Assembly (NCBI GenBank): GCA_018971905.1
Contig: JAGWZS010000017.1
Coordinates: 1 to 14,539 of the forward strand
Length of the DNA stretch: 14,539 bases
Direction: 5' to 3'
DNA from: Rhodospirillales bacterium
GTDB taxonomy: Bacteria; Pseudomonadota; Alphaproteobacteria; Acetobacterales; Acetobacteraceae
The notes under the pieces were generated by a model. It saw only the letters and a list, made by a program, of their open reading frames with translations, did not search any database and had not been told where the DNA came from. Position numbers and translations under genes: made by a program. The stretch's first letter is position 1; each line of letters begins with the position of its first letter. Positions 7,755 to 14,539 of this stretch are shown here, piece by piece.

Positions 7755-7805
7755 TCTAAAATTTTCTTTCGCTGGTCGTCTGGCGAAAATCTGTTGATTC
7801 CTTAC

Positions 7806-7828
7806 TCCCCGCGCCCAGTGTGCGGGGA
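7806..7828 (+). other. Stem-loop between ahpC and ahpF
   Basis: TCCCCGC (7806-7812) and GCGGGGA (7822-7828) form a perfect 7-pair, GC-rich stem with a 9-base loop. No T-run follows directly, so it is more likely an attenuator or an mRNA-stabilising element than a full terminator. A second, weaker dyad, TTTCGC/GCGAAA (7767-7772 and 7783-7788), lies just upstream. Such elements could allow ahpC to be expressed above ahpF. Confidence 0.45.
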
Positions 7829-7852
7829 ACTGCGCCGATTTTTGGAGCCGCT

Positions 7853-9430
7853 ATGTTAGATGACAACCTGAAGTCTCAATTGAAGGCTTATTTAGCTCGA
7901 CTTGCTGAGCCGATTGAATTGGTTGCGAGTCTGGATGGTGACAGGCTTTCCCAGGAAATGCGCAGCCTGCTTGAAGATGTTGTCGCGCAGACTGACAAGA
8001 TTACGTTGCGTCTGGATGGTGGCGATGCGCGTGTGCCATCCTTTGAAATTCATAGGAAAGATATATCGCAAGGTGTGCGCTTCGCCGGCTTGCCCATGGG
8101 ACACGAGTTTACATCCCTGGTTCTGGCGTTGTTGCAGGCCAGCGGTTATCCTCCCAAAGTGCCGTCTGAAATTATTGAACAAATCAAATCGCTGGATGGT
8201 GAGTTTCATTTCACCACGTATTTTTCTCAATCTTGCCAAAACTGCCCCGATGTTGTGCAGGCTTTGAATTTGCTTGCGATACTTAATCCTAAAATCACCC
8301 ATGTAGCGGTTGATGGGGGAGCATTTCCGGCGGAGGTAGAAGCCCAGAAAATAATGGCCGTGCCTACAGTTCTCCTCAACGGGAACATTTTTGGTCAGGG
8401 CCGGATGGATGTCGAGCAAATTCTAGCCAAAATAGATACAGGGAGCATTGCACGCGAGGCTGAGAAATTGTCTGCCAAGGACGTGTTTGACGTATTGGTG
8501 ATTGGTGGCGGGCCGGCGGGTGCGGCGGCCGCAATTTATGCCGCGCGCAAAGGCATTCGGACTGGCGTTGTTGCGGAGCGGTTTGGTGGACAGGTGCTTG
8601 ACACCATGGCGATCGAAAATTTCATCTCGGTTCGGCATACTGAAGGGCCGCAATTTGCAGCGGCATTGGAGCAGCATACCCGGGATTATGATGTCGACAT
8701 TATGAAAGCGCAGATTGCCACGGCGATTATTCCTGCCGCGAAGGGTGATGGCGCCTATGAGGTAAGGCTTGCAGGCGGCGGAGCGCTCAGGGCACAGACT
8801 ATTGTGCTGGCGCCAGGTGCGCGCTGGCGGACGATGAATGTTCCAGGCGAGGCCGAATACCGTAACAAAGGGGTTGCCTATTGCCCCCATTGCGATGGTC
8901 CGCTTTTTAAGGGCAAGCGCGTTGTCGTGGTTGGTGGCGGAAATTCTGGCGTTGAGGCGGCGATCGATCTGGCCGGTCTTGTTTCGCATGTGACATTGAT
9001 TGAATTTGACCGGCAATTGCGCGCCGATGCCGTGCTACAGGCAAAGCTGAAAAGCCTGCCCAATGCTACGATTATTACCTCTGCCAACATTACCGAGGTT
9101 CACGGAAACGGCGAAAAGCTGGTAGCTGTTTCTTACGAAGACCGGAAATCGCACGAAATGCACCGCCTTGCTGTGGAAGGCGTGTTTGTTCAGATCGGCT
9201 TGGTGCCGAATACAGAATGGTTGAAAGGCACCGTTGATTTGACCCCGCGTGGCGAAATCGAAGTCACCGCAAAGGGTGAAACGTCGCTGCCGGGGGTGTT
9301 CGCTGCGGGAGATGCAACCACGACGCCGTATAAGCAAATCATCATTGCCACGGGAGATGGTGCGAAGGCGGCTCTTTCAGCATTTGATTATCTAATCCGG
9401 CTTGCCCCTGCGGATGTTAAAGCGGCGTGA
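7853..9430 (+). CDS. ahpF: Alkyl hydroperoxide reductase subunit F (NADH-dependent disulfide reductase)
   Basis: AhpF passes electrons from NADH through FAD and two disulfide centres to oxidised AhpC. The 525-residue product has an N-terminal double thioredoxin-like domain with CQNC (Cys128/Cys131), then a thioredoxin-reductase-like part with the FAD motif GGGPAG (218-223), the redox pair in YCPHC (Cys344/Cys347), the NAD(H) motif GGGNSG (361-366) and the second FAD motif GVFAAGD (481-487). All match E. coli AhpF in order and spacing. The ATG at 7853 is chosen because GGAG lies 5 bases upstream and [14 protein letters not shown] matches the known AhpF N-terminus; a longer frame from 7820 has no such support. 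oxyR starts 7 bases after its stop. Confidence 0.98.
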   Translation: MLDDNLKSQLKAYLARLAEPIELVASLDGDRLSQEMRSLLEDVVAQTDKITLRLDGGDARVPSFEIHRKDISQGVRFAGLPMGHEFTSLVLALLQASGYPPKVPSEIIEQIKSLDGEFHFTTYFSQSCQNCPDVVQALNLLAILNPKITHVAVDGGAFPAEVEAQKIMAVPTVLLNGNIFGQGRMDVEQILAKIDTGSIAREAEKLSAKDVFDVLVIGGGPAGAAAAIYAARKGIRTGVVAERFGGQVLDTMAIENFISVRHTEGPQFAAALEQHTRDYDVDIMKAQIATAIIPAAKGDGAYEVRLAGGGALRAQTIVLAPGARWRTMNVPGEAEYRNKGVAYCPHCDGPLFKGKRVVVVGGGNSGVEAAIDLAGLVSHVTLIEFDRQLRADAVLQAKLKSLPNATIITSANITEVHGNGEKLVAVSYEDRKSHEMHRLAVEGVFVQIGLVPNTEWLKGTVDLTPRGEIEVTAKGETSLPGVFAAGDATTTPYKQIIIATGDGAKAALSAFDYLIRLAPADVKAA

Positions 9431-9437
9431 GCTGACT

Positions 9438-10367
9438 ATGGCTTATTTGCCCACGCCGCAGCAGCTTCGTTACCTGGTAATGCTCGCAGAGAAGGGGCAT
9501 TTTGGCCGGGCTGCTTCAGCTTGTGCGGTTTCACAATCAACCCTTTCCGCGGGGCTCCTGGCCCTTGAAAGGGCGCTCGATTCACAAATTCTGGATCGCG
9601 CGGTCGCAAAACATCCGGTTTTTACCCCGCTGGGGCTGGAGCTGGTTGCAAAAGCGCGTGAGGCATTGTCGGCTTTATCTGCAATTGCGGAAGCCGCCGA
9701 TGCAGCGCGCGCGCCTATGTCTGGCCCCTTGCGGCTGGGAATCATTCCGACGATCGGGCCTTTTCTGCTGCCCCGCCTGATGCCTCAACTCAGGGAGAGA
9801 TACAGGGCGTTGAGGCTGTTTCTGCGCGAAGACCTGACTGAACGCTTGCTGGATCAGCTTGATGCCGGTCTGCTGGACATAGTGATCCTTGCACAGCCCT
9901 GCTCCTGCGGCAGGGCAGAGGTTTTGCCATTGGCCCAGGATGATTTTTTTGTGGCCCTGCCGCCTGGGCACAGGTTGAATGGCCGGGCGAGCATAACCAG
10001 CGCTGAGTTTGCGGCAGAGCGGCTTTTACTGCTTGAAGATGGGCACTGCCTGCGTGAGCATGTTCTGGCCGTTTGCGCCACCGGGCTTAAGCGCGAACAG
10101 CAGTTTGCGGCCACCTCGCTGCATACTTTGATACAGATGGTTGCGGGCGGGCTAGGCGTTACGCTGGTGCCAAGGCTTGCGGTAGAGGCGGGGCTTCTCA
10201 CCGGCGCGGGCGTTCAAACCACCAGGCTGGAAGGCGCGGAGGGTGGGCGAAGTATTGCCTTGGCTTGGAGGGCAGGAAGCGCGAGAACCGCAGAGTTCCG
10301 TACCCTTGCCACTGTTATAGCGGCCGCCTGCCAACCGTTGCCGGGTGACAGTCAGGGGCGATCTTAA
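9438..10367 (+). CDS. oxyR: OxyR, LysR-family hydrogen peroxide sensor and activator
   Basis: OxyR is a DNA-binding activator switched on when H2O2 forms a disulfide between two cysteines. The 309-residue product has an N-terminal winged helix-turn-helix (about 6-65; HFGRAASACAVSQSTLS), then the sensor domain with SGPLRLGIIPTIGPFLLP (95-112) and LLEDGHCLREHVLAVC (198-213). Cys204 and Cys213 have the same nine-residue spacing as Cys199/Cys208 of E. coli OxyR, so redox sensing is expected. Two further cysteines, Cys155 and Cys157 (PCSC), are unusual relative to E. coli. The ATG at 9438 begins the conserved helix; the frame also opens at 9402 inside ahpF. It is on the same strand as ahpCF and almost certainly co-transcribed. 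Its TAA overlaps the opposing stop of the DUF3297 gene in the tetranucleotide TTAA. Confidence 0.95.
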   Translation: MAYLPTPQQLRYLVMLAEKGHFGRAASACAVSQSTLSAGLLALERALDSQILDRAVAKHPVFTPLGLELVAKAREALSALSAIAEAADAARAPMSGPLRLGIIPTIGPFLLPRLMPQLRERYRALRLFLREDLTERLLDQLDAGLLDIVILAQPCSCGRAEVLPLAQDDFFVALPPGHRLNGRASITSAEFAAERLLLLEDGHCLREHVLAVCATGLKREQQFAATSLHTLIQMVAGGLGVTLVPRLAVEAGLLTGAGVQTTRLEGAEGGRSIALAWRAGSARTAEFRTLATVIAAACQPLPGDSQGRS

Positions 10368-10618
10368 GCGTCTGTATCCTGGGCGTCTCTGAAATAGGCT
10401 TCCACTGAGCCTTTAAGCTTAACGGTAAGGGGTTTGCCTTTACGGTCCACGGCTTTACCCGCGGCCACACGTATCCAGCCTTCAGAAACGCAGTATTCTT
10501 CGACGTTGGTTTTTTCTGATCCGTTAAAGCGAATGCCAATACCGCGCTCCAGGAGCGGCTGGTTGAAAAATCCGCTATCGGGATCAGAGGACAAACGGTC
10601 GGGCGGTGCGGAACTCAT
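10364..10618 (-). CDS. DUF3297 family small protein of unknown function
   Basis: An 84-residue, probably cytoplasmic protein with no signal peptide or membrane segment. PPDRLSSDPDSGFFN (5-19), LLERGIGIRFNGSEKTNVEEY (within 22-42) and CVSEGWIRVAAGKAVDRKGK (43-62) are recognisable from the DUF3297 family, which is common in Proteobacteria and has no assigned role that I know of. It has a single Cys (43). Its ATG overlaps the dacA stop (ATGA), and AGGAG inside the end of dacA serves as its ribosome binding site, so translation is coupled to dacA. The stop overlaps the oxyR stop on the other strand. Confidence 0.9.
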   Translation of the reverse strand: MSSAPPDRLSSDPDSGFFNQPLLERGIGIRFNGSEKTNVEEYCVSEGWIRVAAGKAVDRKGKPLTVKLKGSVEAYFRDAQDTDA

Positions 10619-11856
10619 AACATGCTCCTGATTTTACGAGACAGCTTCGTACTAAAGCTCGCGGGGGGAGAATCTGCCAGAGCGATCAAAGGCAGAACCG
10701 CCAGGGTTTTGCCTTTGGCGCTGAATGTGGCTGTGCCAAGAACTTCCCCCTTGCTGGCACCTGGAGTGAGGGGGGTTGTGACCGAGATTGTATGAGTGAC
10801 GGATTTTAGGGCATCCGTCGGCAGGGTAACCGTGATGTCTTTGGCGACACCCACCGGCACTTCGCCGCTATTGAACGCGTTGCTTTTTACAACATCTATC
10901 TGCTGGCCAGCTGTGGTAATCTGGGCTTCGGTGAAGAAATGCTGCCCGTAGTCCAGCAGGGATTCAATCGCGGCGGTGCTCGCAGCCCAGGTTGGGCCGC
11001 CGGTTACCACAGCGATAAGCCGCATATTGCCGCGTTGCGCAGTCGCATCGATGCAATGCCCGCTTTCTTCGGTCAGGCCCGTTTTCAAGCCGTCCACGGT
11101 GGGGTCAACGAACAAGACGGGGTTCCAGCTTCTTTGCGTGATGCCGCCATAAGTATAGCTTTGCAGCTTTGATATCTGCAGTATTTCCGGCTCATCTTTT
11201 AAGATGACACGCGAAAGCAAAGCGATATCAAGCGCGGAAGTATGCAGGTTTGGATCGGGCAGGCCTGTGGCGTTCGTATAATTCGTATCCGTCAACCCAA
11301 GCTTGGAAGCGGTTTCGTTCATCATTTGAACAAATACACTGGTGCTGCCCGCCACTGCTTCTGCCAGGGCGACGGCGGCGTCGTTACCAGAATCGATGAT
11401 AAGCCCGTGCAGCAACTGATCCACCGTGACCACTGAATTCGGGTCGATAAACATTGTTGAGCCTTGCTGGTGCCAGGCATTAACCGAGATTGGAACGGTT
11501 TGGTTCATCTTCAGGCTGCCGTTGTGGATGGCCTGATAGACGAGATGCGCAGTCATCAGCTTTGTCAGGCTGGCCGGCGGAATTTCAAGATGCGGCGCGG
11601 CTTCGGCTAAAATCGCCCCTGTTTGTGCATCCATGAGCACATAGGCTGTTACATTGGGTAAAACAGGCGGAGAGGGCGTTGAGGCGTCGCCAATGGGGCT
11701 CTGTGGCACAGGCGCCGGGCCGGTTGGTGCGGGCGTGGCGCCGATTTTACCAGTATCTCCGGAAGCGGCTGCGGGGGCTGCTTTGGCCAAAACAGGAGAC
11801 GCAAATACCAGGGCGGCGGCAAGGGCAACTCTCGAAAGACCGGACATCTTCAACAT
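10615..11856 (-). CDS. dacA: Serine-type D-Ala-D-Ala carboxypeptidase (peptidase S11, PBP5/6-like)
   Basis: This low-molecular-weight penicillin-binding protein removes the terminal D-Ala from peptidoglycan stem peptides in the periplasm. Counting from ATG 11856 (413 aa), a signal peptide covers about 1-26. A Pro/Ala/Gly-rich linker follows (about 27-66), then the catalytic domain with S96-L-T-K99 (SxxK), S156-G-N158 (SxN) and K258-T-G260 (KTG). A beta-rich C-terminal domain (about 315-395) precedes a short basic tail, STKLSRKIRSML, which may act as a weak membrane anchor. The start is set by the signal peptide; the frame is open to 11994, but the extra residues do not look secretory. ATG at 11847 is an alternative. 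It reads into DUF3297 by a 4-base overlap. The family is sure; which paralogue (dacA/C/D) is not. Confidence 0.93.
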   Translation of the reverse strand: MLKMSGLSRVALAAALVFASPVLAKAAPAAASGDTGKIGATPAPTGPAPVPQSPIGDASTPSPPVLPNVTAYVLMDAQTGAILAEAAPHLEIPPASLTKLMTAHLVYQAIHNGSLKMNQTVPISVNAWHQQGSTMFIDPNSVVTVDQLLHGLIIDSGNDAAVALAEAVAGSTSVFVQMMNETASKLGLTDTNYTNATGLPDPNLHTSALDIALLSRVILKDEPEILQISKLQSYTYGGITQRSWNPVLFVDPTVDGLKTGLTEESGHCIDATAQRGNMRLIAVVTGGPTWAASTAAIESLLDYGQHFFTEAQITTAGQQIDVVKSNAFNSGEVPVGVAKDITVTLPTDALKSVTHTISVTTPLTPGASKGEVLGTATFSAKGKTLAVLPLIALADSPPASFSTKLSRKIRSML

Positions 11857-12036
11857 GATCGACTCACACTCCAAGCACGGTAGGGCAGGGTCTCTCTGCA
11901 CCTGATTGGCTTGTTTTCGCAAGCCGGGATGAGTTAACGCCATGTAACAACACCTCAAAGGAAACCTGGCCGGAACAGCCGGCTTTCTTGACATCTCTCC
12001 CGGCCCGGGTTTGATGCGTCAGTATTCGAGGGCGGG
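11857..12036. promoter_or_regulatory. Divergent promoter region between dacA and lepB
   Basis: For lepB, a consensus -35 TTGACA lies at 11988-11993, but no good -10 is seen 16-18 bases downstream; the spacer contains a perfect CCCGG-c-CCGGG palindrome (11999-12009). For dacA, the leader carries a perfect 6-pair hairpin, GGCTTG/CAAGCC (11908-11913 and 11920-11925). A GCCGG-aacag-CCGGC dyad lies just before the TTGACA. No operator of a known family is recognised. Confidence 0.4.
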
Positions 12037-12807
12037 ATGAGAATGGCGCAGCGTACACGAGGCGAAGGCGGTCTTACGGAATTCGTTAAAACCATCGTTT
12101 ATGCCGGGCTCATCGCGGTCGGCATTCACACTTTTCTGTTCGAGCCGTTCTATATTCCCTCCGGCTCGATGGTTCCCACGCTATTGGTGGGCGATTATCT
12201 GGTTGTGAATAAGTTTGCCTACGGATATTCGCGGTTCTCGTTTCCCTTTGCGCCGGATTGGTTCAAGGGCCGGATATTCGGAAGTACGCCAAAGCTTGGC
12301 ACTGTTGTGGTTTTTCGTCCCCCCGGCGCCCCGAATGAGGATTTCATTAAGCGTGTCGTTGGCCTGCCGGGAGATACGGTACAGGTTACAAACGGGCAGC
12401 TTTATATAAACGGCAAGCTTGTGCCCCGTAGTTTCGCGGGCGATTATGTCGACACCAGCTCCGGCGCGCCGGTTGTGGCACGTGACTATACAGAGACGCT
12501 CCCGGGCGGGGTTGTGCATTCCATTCTGAAAATTACCAACGCGCCTGAAAATGATGGGGGAGTCGATCCGAATAACACGCCATTGTATACTGTGCCCGCG
12601 GGCGACTTGTTTATGATGGGCGACAACAGGGATAATTCCGAGGATTCCCGGTTTATGGATGGGCCGGTTGGCTATGTGCCCATTGCAAATGTGGTTGGCC
12701 CAGCTGAACTGATATTTTTTTCGATCGATTTGCGGCATCCGTTTTGGGAGATTTGGGAGTGGCCATTCGAAATCCGCTGGGGGCGGATGTTCCACCCCAT
12801 CAGGTGA
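12037..12807 (+). CDS. lepB: Signal peptidase I
   Basis: LepB cleaves signal peptides of exported proteins at the outer face of the inner membrane. The 256-residue product has one N-terminal membrane segment (about 14-36) and then the catalytic region. PSGSMVPTL carries the nucleophile Ser44. FIKRVVGLPGD carries the general base Lys105. GDNRDNSEDSR (195-205) is the third conserved box. The ATG at 12037 has GAGGGCGGG upstream; ATG 12043 is a possible alternative. The stop overlaps the GTG start of rnc. This is the first gene of lepB-rnc-era, a widespread alphaproteobacterial order. Confidence 0.96.
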   Translation: MRMAQRTRGEGGLTEFVKTIVYAGLIAVGIHTFLFEPFYIPSGSMVPTLLVGDYLVVNKFAYGYSRFSFPFAPDWFKGRIFGSTPKLGTVVVFRPPGAPNEDFIKRVVGLPGDTVQVTNGQLYINGKLVPRSFAGDYVDTSSGAPVVARDYTETLPGGVVHSILKITNAPENDGGVDPNNTPLYTVPAGDLFMMGDNRDNSEDSRFMDGPVGYVPIANVVGPAELIFFSIDLRHPFWEIWEWPFEIRWGRMFHPIR

Positions 12808-13475
12808 GGCAGCTTCAGGACGCCTCTGAATTTCTGTGCCGCCAGTTTGCGCGGCCAAGCCTGTTGGCGGAAGCATTAACGCATCGTTCCGCTGCGGGTG
12901 CGAAGGGGGCCGGGTCGAACGAAAGACTGGAGTTCATAGGCGACAGGGTGTTGGGGCTGGTTGTCGCCGAGTGGTTGATTGAACGCTTCCCCGATGAACA
13001 AGAGGGGAAGCTGGGGCCGAGATTGGCTGCGCTCGTTTCCAAACCGGCTCTCGCTGAAATCGCCGAGGTGAATAATGTGGGAGCCATGCTTAACGTGGCG
13101 CCTGGCGAGGCCAAGCGGGGGGTAAGCTCGCAGGCGAATGTGCTGGCTGATGCGCTGGAAGCCATGATTGGCGCCCTGTATCTTGATGCAGGATTGCAGG
13201 CCGCCAGAACATTCATTCGCCGCGTACTGGCCTCGGCGGTGGAGCAGCAGGCAGCTCCCCCAAAAGACCCCAAAACAGCGTTGCAGGAGTGGGCGCTTAA
13301 GCGGGCCCTGCCGCTTCCTGATTATCAGGTTGTAGATCAATCAGGCCCGTCTCATGCGCCAAGGTTTGTGATAAGTGTAACAATTGGTGCCGCAAGCGCG
13401 ACTGCAACCGCCGGAGCAAAGCGGGCAGCAGAGCAAGAGGCGGCGCGCAATTTGCTGGAAGTTCTGACGAAATGA
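12804..13475 (+). CDS. rnc: Ribonuclease III
   Basis: RNase III cuts double-stranded RNA, including rRNA precursors. With the GTG start at 12804 the product is 223 aa: nuclease domain (about 1-148) with ALTHRS (24-29), NERLEFIGDRVLGL (39-52; Glu40, Glu43, Asp47), the EGKL box (Glu67) and DALEAMIGALYLDAG (116-130; Asp116, Glu119), then a double-stranded-RNA-binding domain from about 154 to the end. The catalytic acidic residues are all present. The frame opens upstream at a TTG (12744), but the GTG gives the usual short N-terminus and forms a GTGA overlap with the lepB stop, so translational coupling is likely. No strong Shine-Dalgarno precedes it. Confidence 0.95.
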   Translation: MRQLQDASEFLCRQFARPSLLAEALTHRSAAGAKGAGSNERLEFIGDRVLGLVVAEWLIERFPDEQEGKLGPRLAALVSKPALAEIAEVNNVGAMLNVAPGEAKRGVSSQANVLADALEAMIGALYLDAGLQAARTFIRRVLASAVEQQAAPPKDPKTALQEWALKRALPLPDYQVVDQSGPSHAPRFVISVTIGAASATATAGAKRAAEQEAARNLLEVLTK

Positions 13476-14383
13476 AAAAATGTGGTTTTGTGGCGTTGAT
13501 CGGCGCGCCGAACGCGGGGAAGTCAACGCTGTTAAACCGTCTGACGGGCGCCAAAATTTCGATTGTGAGCCCCAAGGCGCAAACGACGAGAGCGCGCGTG
13601 CTGGGAATTACGGTGCGGGGCGATACGCAGATTATATTTGTGGACACACCTGGCATTTTCACGCCAAAGCGGCGCCTGGATCAGGCAATGGTGGAAGCAG
13701 CCTGGAGCGGCGCTGGAGAGGCGGATACGCTCTTCCTGCTGCTTGATGCGAAATCTGGCCTGAGCGATGAGTTTCGCAAGATTGTCAGCCAACTTACGGC
13801 CACCGGCGTTAAAATGTCGCTTTTGCTGAACAAGATTGACTTGATCGACCGGCAAGACCTGTTGCCCCTGACGCAGGAGGTAGCGCTGCTGGCGCCGTTT
13901 GAGCGGGTGTTCATGATCTCGGCTCAAAAAGGCGATGGCATTGATGCCCTGCTTGAGTATTGCGCGGAGATTCTGCCGGAAAGCCCGTTTCTTTATCCGG
14001 AAGATGATTTGACGGATTTGCCCGACAGGCAGTTGGCGGCGGAGATTGTCCGTGAGCAGATTTTTTTGCAAACCCGGGATGAAGTTCCTTACGGTGCAAC
14101 GGTGGAGACCGAGAGCTTCAAGGAGCAGAAAAATGGCTCGGTCCGGATTGACGCGGTAATTTATGTGGCCCGCGAAGGCCACAAGGCCATCTTGATCGGC
14201 GCCAAGGGCGCCAGAATAAAAGAGATTGGCAGCAGGGCGCGGCGTGAGCTGGAGCGGCTGCTGGAAGTTAAGGTTGATTTGTTTCTGAGGGTTGTTGAGC
14301 GTCCCGGCTGGGATGAAGAGGCAGCCCGGATTAGAGCGGCCGGTTTGGATTTGCCCCCCAGCAAGCGAGGAGAGTCGTACTAA
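13472..14383 (+). CDS. era: Era GTPase (16S rRNA / 30S assembly)
   Basis: Era is an essential GTPase that binds the 3' end of 16S rRNA and aids 30S subunit assembly. The 303-residue product shows the P-loop GAPNAGKST (11-19), switch-I region PQTT-like KAQTTR (35-40), DTPG (58-61), NKID (120-123) and SAQ (150-152), then a C-terminal KH domain with IGAKGARIKEIG (242-253). The ATG overlaps the rnc stop (ATGA), as expected for the rnc-era pair. It ends 18 bases from the opposing nadK stop, with no clear terminator between them. Confidence 0.97.
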   Translation: MKKCGFVALIGAPNAGKSTLLNRLTGAKISIVSPKAQTTRARVLGITVRGDTQIIFVDTPGIFTPKRRLDQAMVEAAWSGAGEADTLFLLLDAKSGLSDEFRKIVSQLTATGVKMSLLLNKIDLIDRQDLLPLTQEVALLAPFERVFMISAQKGDGIDALLEYCAEILPESPFLYPEDDLTDLPDRQLAAEIVREQIFLQTRDEVPYGATVETESFKEQKNGSVRIDAVIYVAREGHKAILIGAKGARIKEIGSRARRELERLLEVKVDLFLRVVERPGWDEEAARIRAAGLDLPPSKRGESY

Positions 14384-14401
14384 ACACCCGGTGGTCGCCT
14401 G

Positions 14402-14539
14402 CTATACGGTGAACTGCTCGGTGATAATCCGTTCGGATAATGCGCGGTCCGGATCAAAAAGCACTGTCGCGCCAATGGTCCTGTCTTCATGAACCGCAAC
14501 TGAAATCACGTCTCGCACTTCAGTAAAGTCAGCGACAGC
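14402..14539 (-). CDS. nadK: NAD kinase, C-terminal end only (5' part beyond window)
   Basis: The last 45 codons and TAG stop (14402-14404) of a minus-strand gene are present. The translation includes [13 protein letters not shown], an [15 protein letters not shown] segment and the terminal EQFTV. The LFDPxxxLxERIxxEQF pattern is the characteristic end of alphaproteobacterial NAD kinases, which make NADP from NAD and ATP. The catalytic part (GGDG motif) lies outside the window, so the call rests on the tail alone. It is convergent with era. Confidence 0.78.
   Translation of the reverse strand, partial: AVADFTEVRDVISVAVHEDRTIGATVLFDPDRALSERIITEQFTV

Noticed and set aside
12744..12803. Upstream TTG or GTG starts for rnc
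   Set aside because: They lie deep in lepB and add residues not typical of RNase III; the GTG at 12804 forms the expected GTGA overlap.
1..14539. A new defence, mobile or biosynthetic system
   Set aside because: Every substantial reading frame except DUF3297 and the cytochrome tail belongs to a known housekeeping or stress family; there are no repeats arrays, integrases, toxins or unexplained long gaps.

Overview
This window looks like a chromosomal segment of an alphaproteobacterium, most likely a member of the Acetobacteraceae (Acidiphilium/Acidocella/acetic-acid-bacterium type). The grounds are the sdhCDAB gene order, an OxyR of the alphaproteobacterial type, a standalone hisI, a lepB-rnc-era cluster, and a triheme cytochrome c of the kind that serves membrane dehydrogenases in acetic acid bacteria. 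The assignment rests on protein recognition by eye, not on a search. I see no mobile element, phage gene, CRISPR array, tRNA or rRNA. Two genes run off the edges: lpxB at the left and the 3' end of nadK at the right.

Layout. Positions 1-3296 are on the minus strand: lpxB (lipid A synthesis; its C-terminal end is cut off), a secreted triheme cytochrome c with an unrecognised C-terminal extension, and hisI (histidine synthesis). A 305-base divergent spacer follows. Positions 3602-7085 hold sdhC-sdhD-sdhA-sdhB, a complete succinate dehydrogenase (complex II). Positions 7191-10367 hold ahpC-ahpF-oxyR, all on the plus strand. This is a peroxide-detoxification unit (peroxiredoxin, its NADH-dependent reductase and the H2O2 sensor) in which oxyR follows ahpF by 7 bases. 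The spacer before ahpC carries a chain of dyad symmetries that looks like a LysR/OxyR operator, and then a hairpin that would cover the ahpC ribosome binding site. Positions 10364-11856 (minus strand) hold a penicillin-binding D-Ala-D-Ala carboxypeptidase coupled by ATGA to a small DUF3297 protein, whose stop codon overlaps that of oxyR. Positions 12037-14383 (plus strand) hold lepB-rnc-era, joined by GTGA and ATGA overlaps. The last 138 bases are the minus-strand end of nadK.

How the genes work together: complex II feeds electrons from succinate to quinone and is a known source of reactive oxygen; the adjoining AhpC/AhpF/OxyR unit senses and removes peroxide. No strong intrinsic terminator separates the two units, so read-through from sdhB into ahpC is possible. 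The cytochrome c would pass electrons from a periplasmic dehydrogenase to the respiratory chain, but no dehydrogenase subunit lies in the window. The remaining genes are housekeeping.

Most of the window is ordinary core genome. I found no convincing new multi-gene system. The points worth a second look are the ahpC-ahpF-oxyR arrangement with its candidate operator and leader hairpin, the cytochrome's extra C-terminal domain, the dacA-DUF3297 coupling, and a 15-base tandem duplication inside sdhC.
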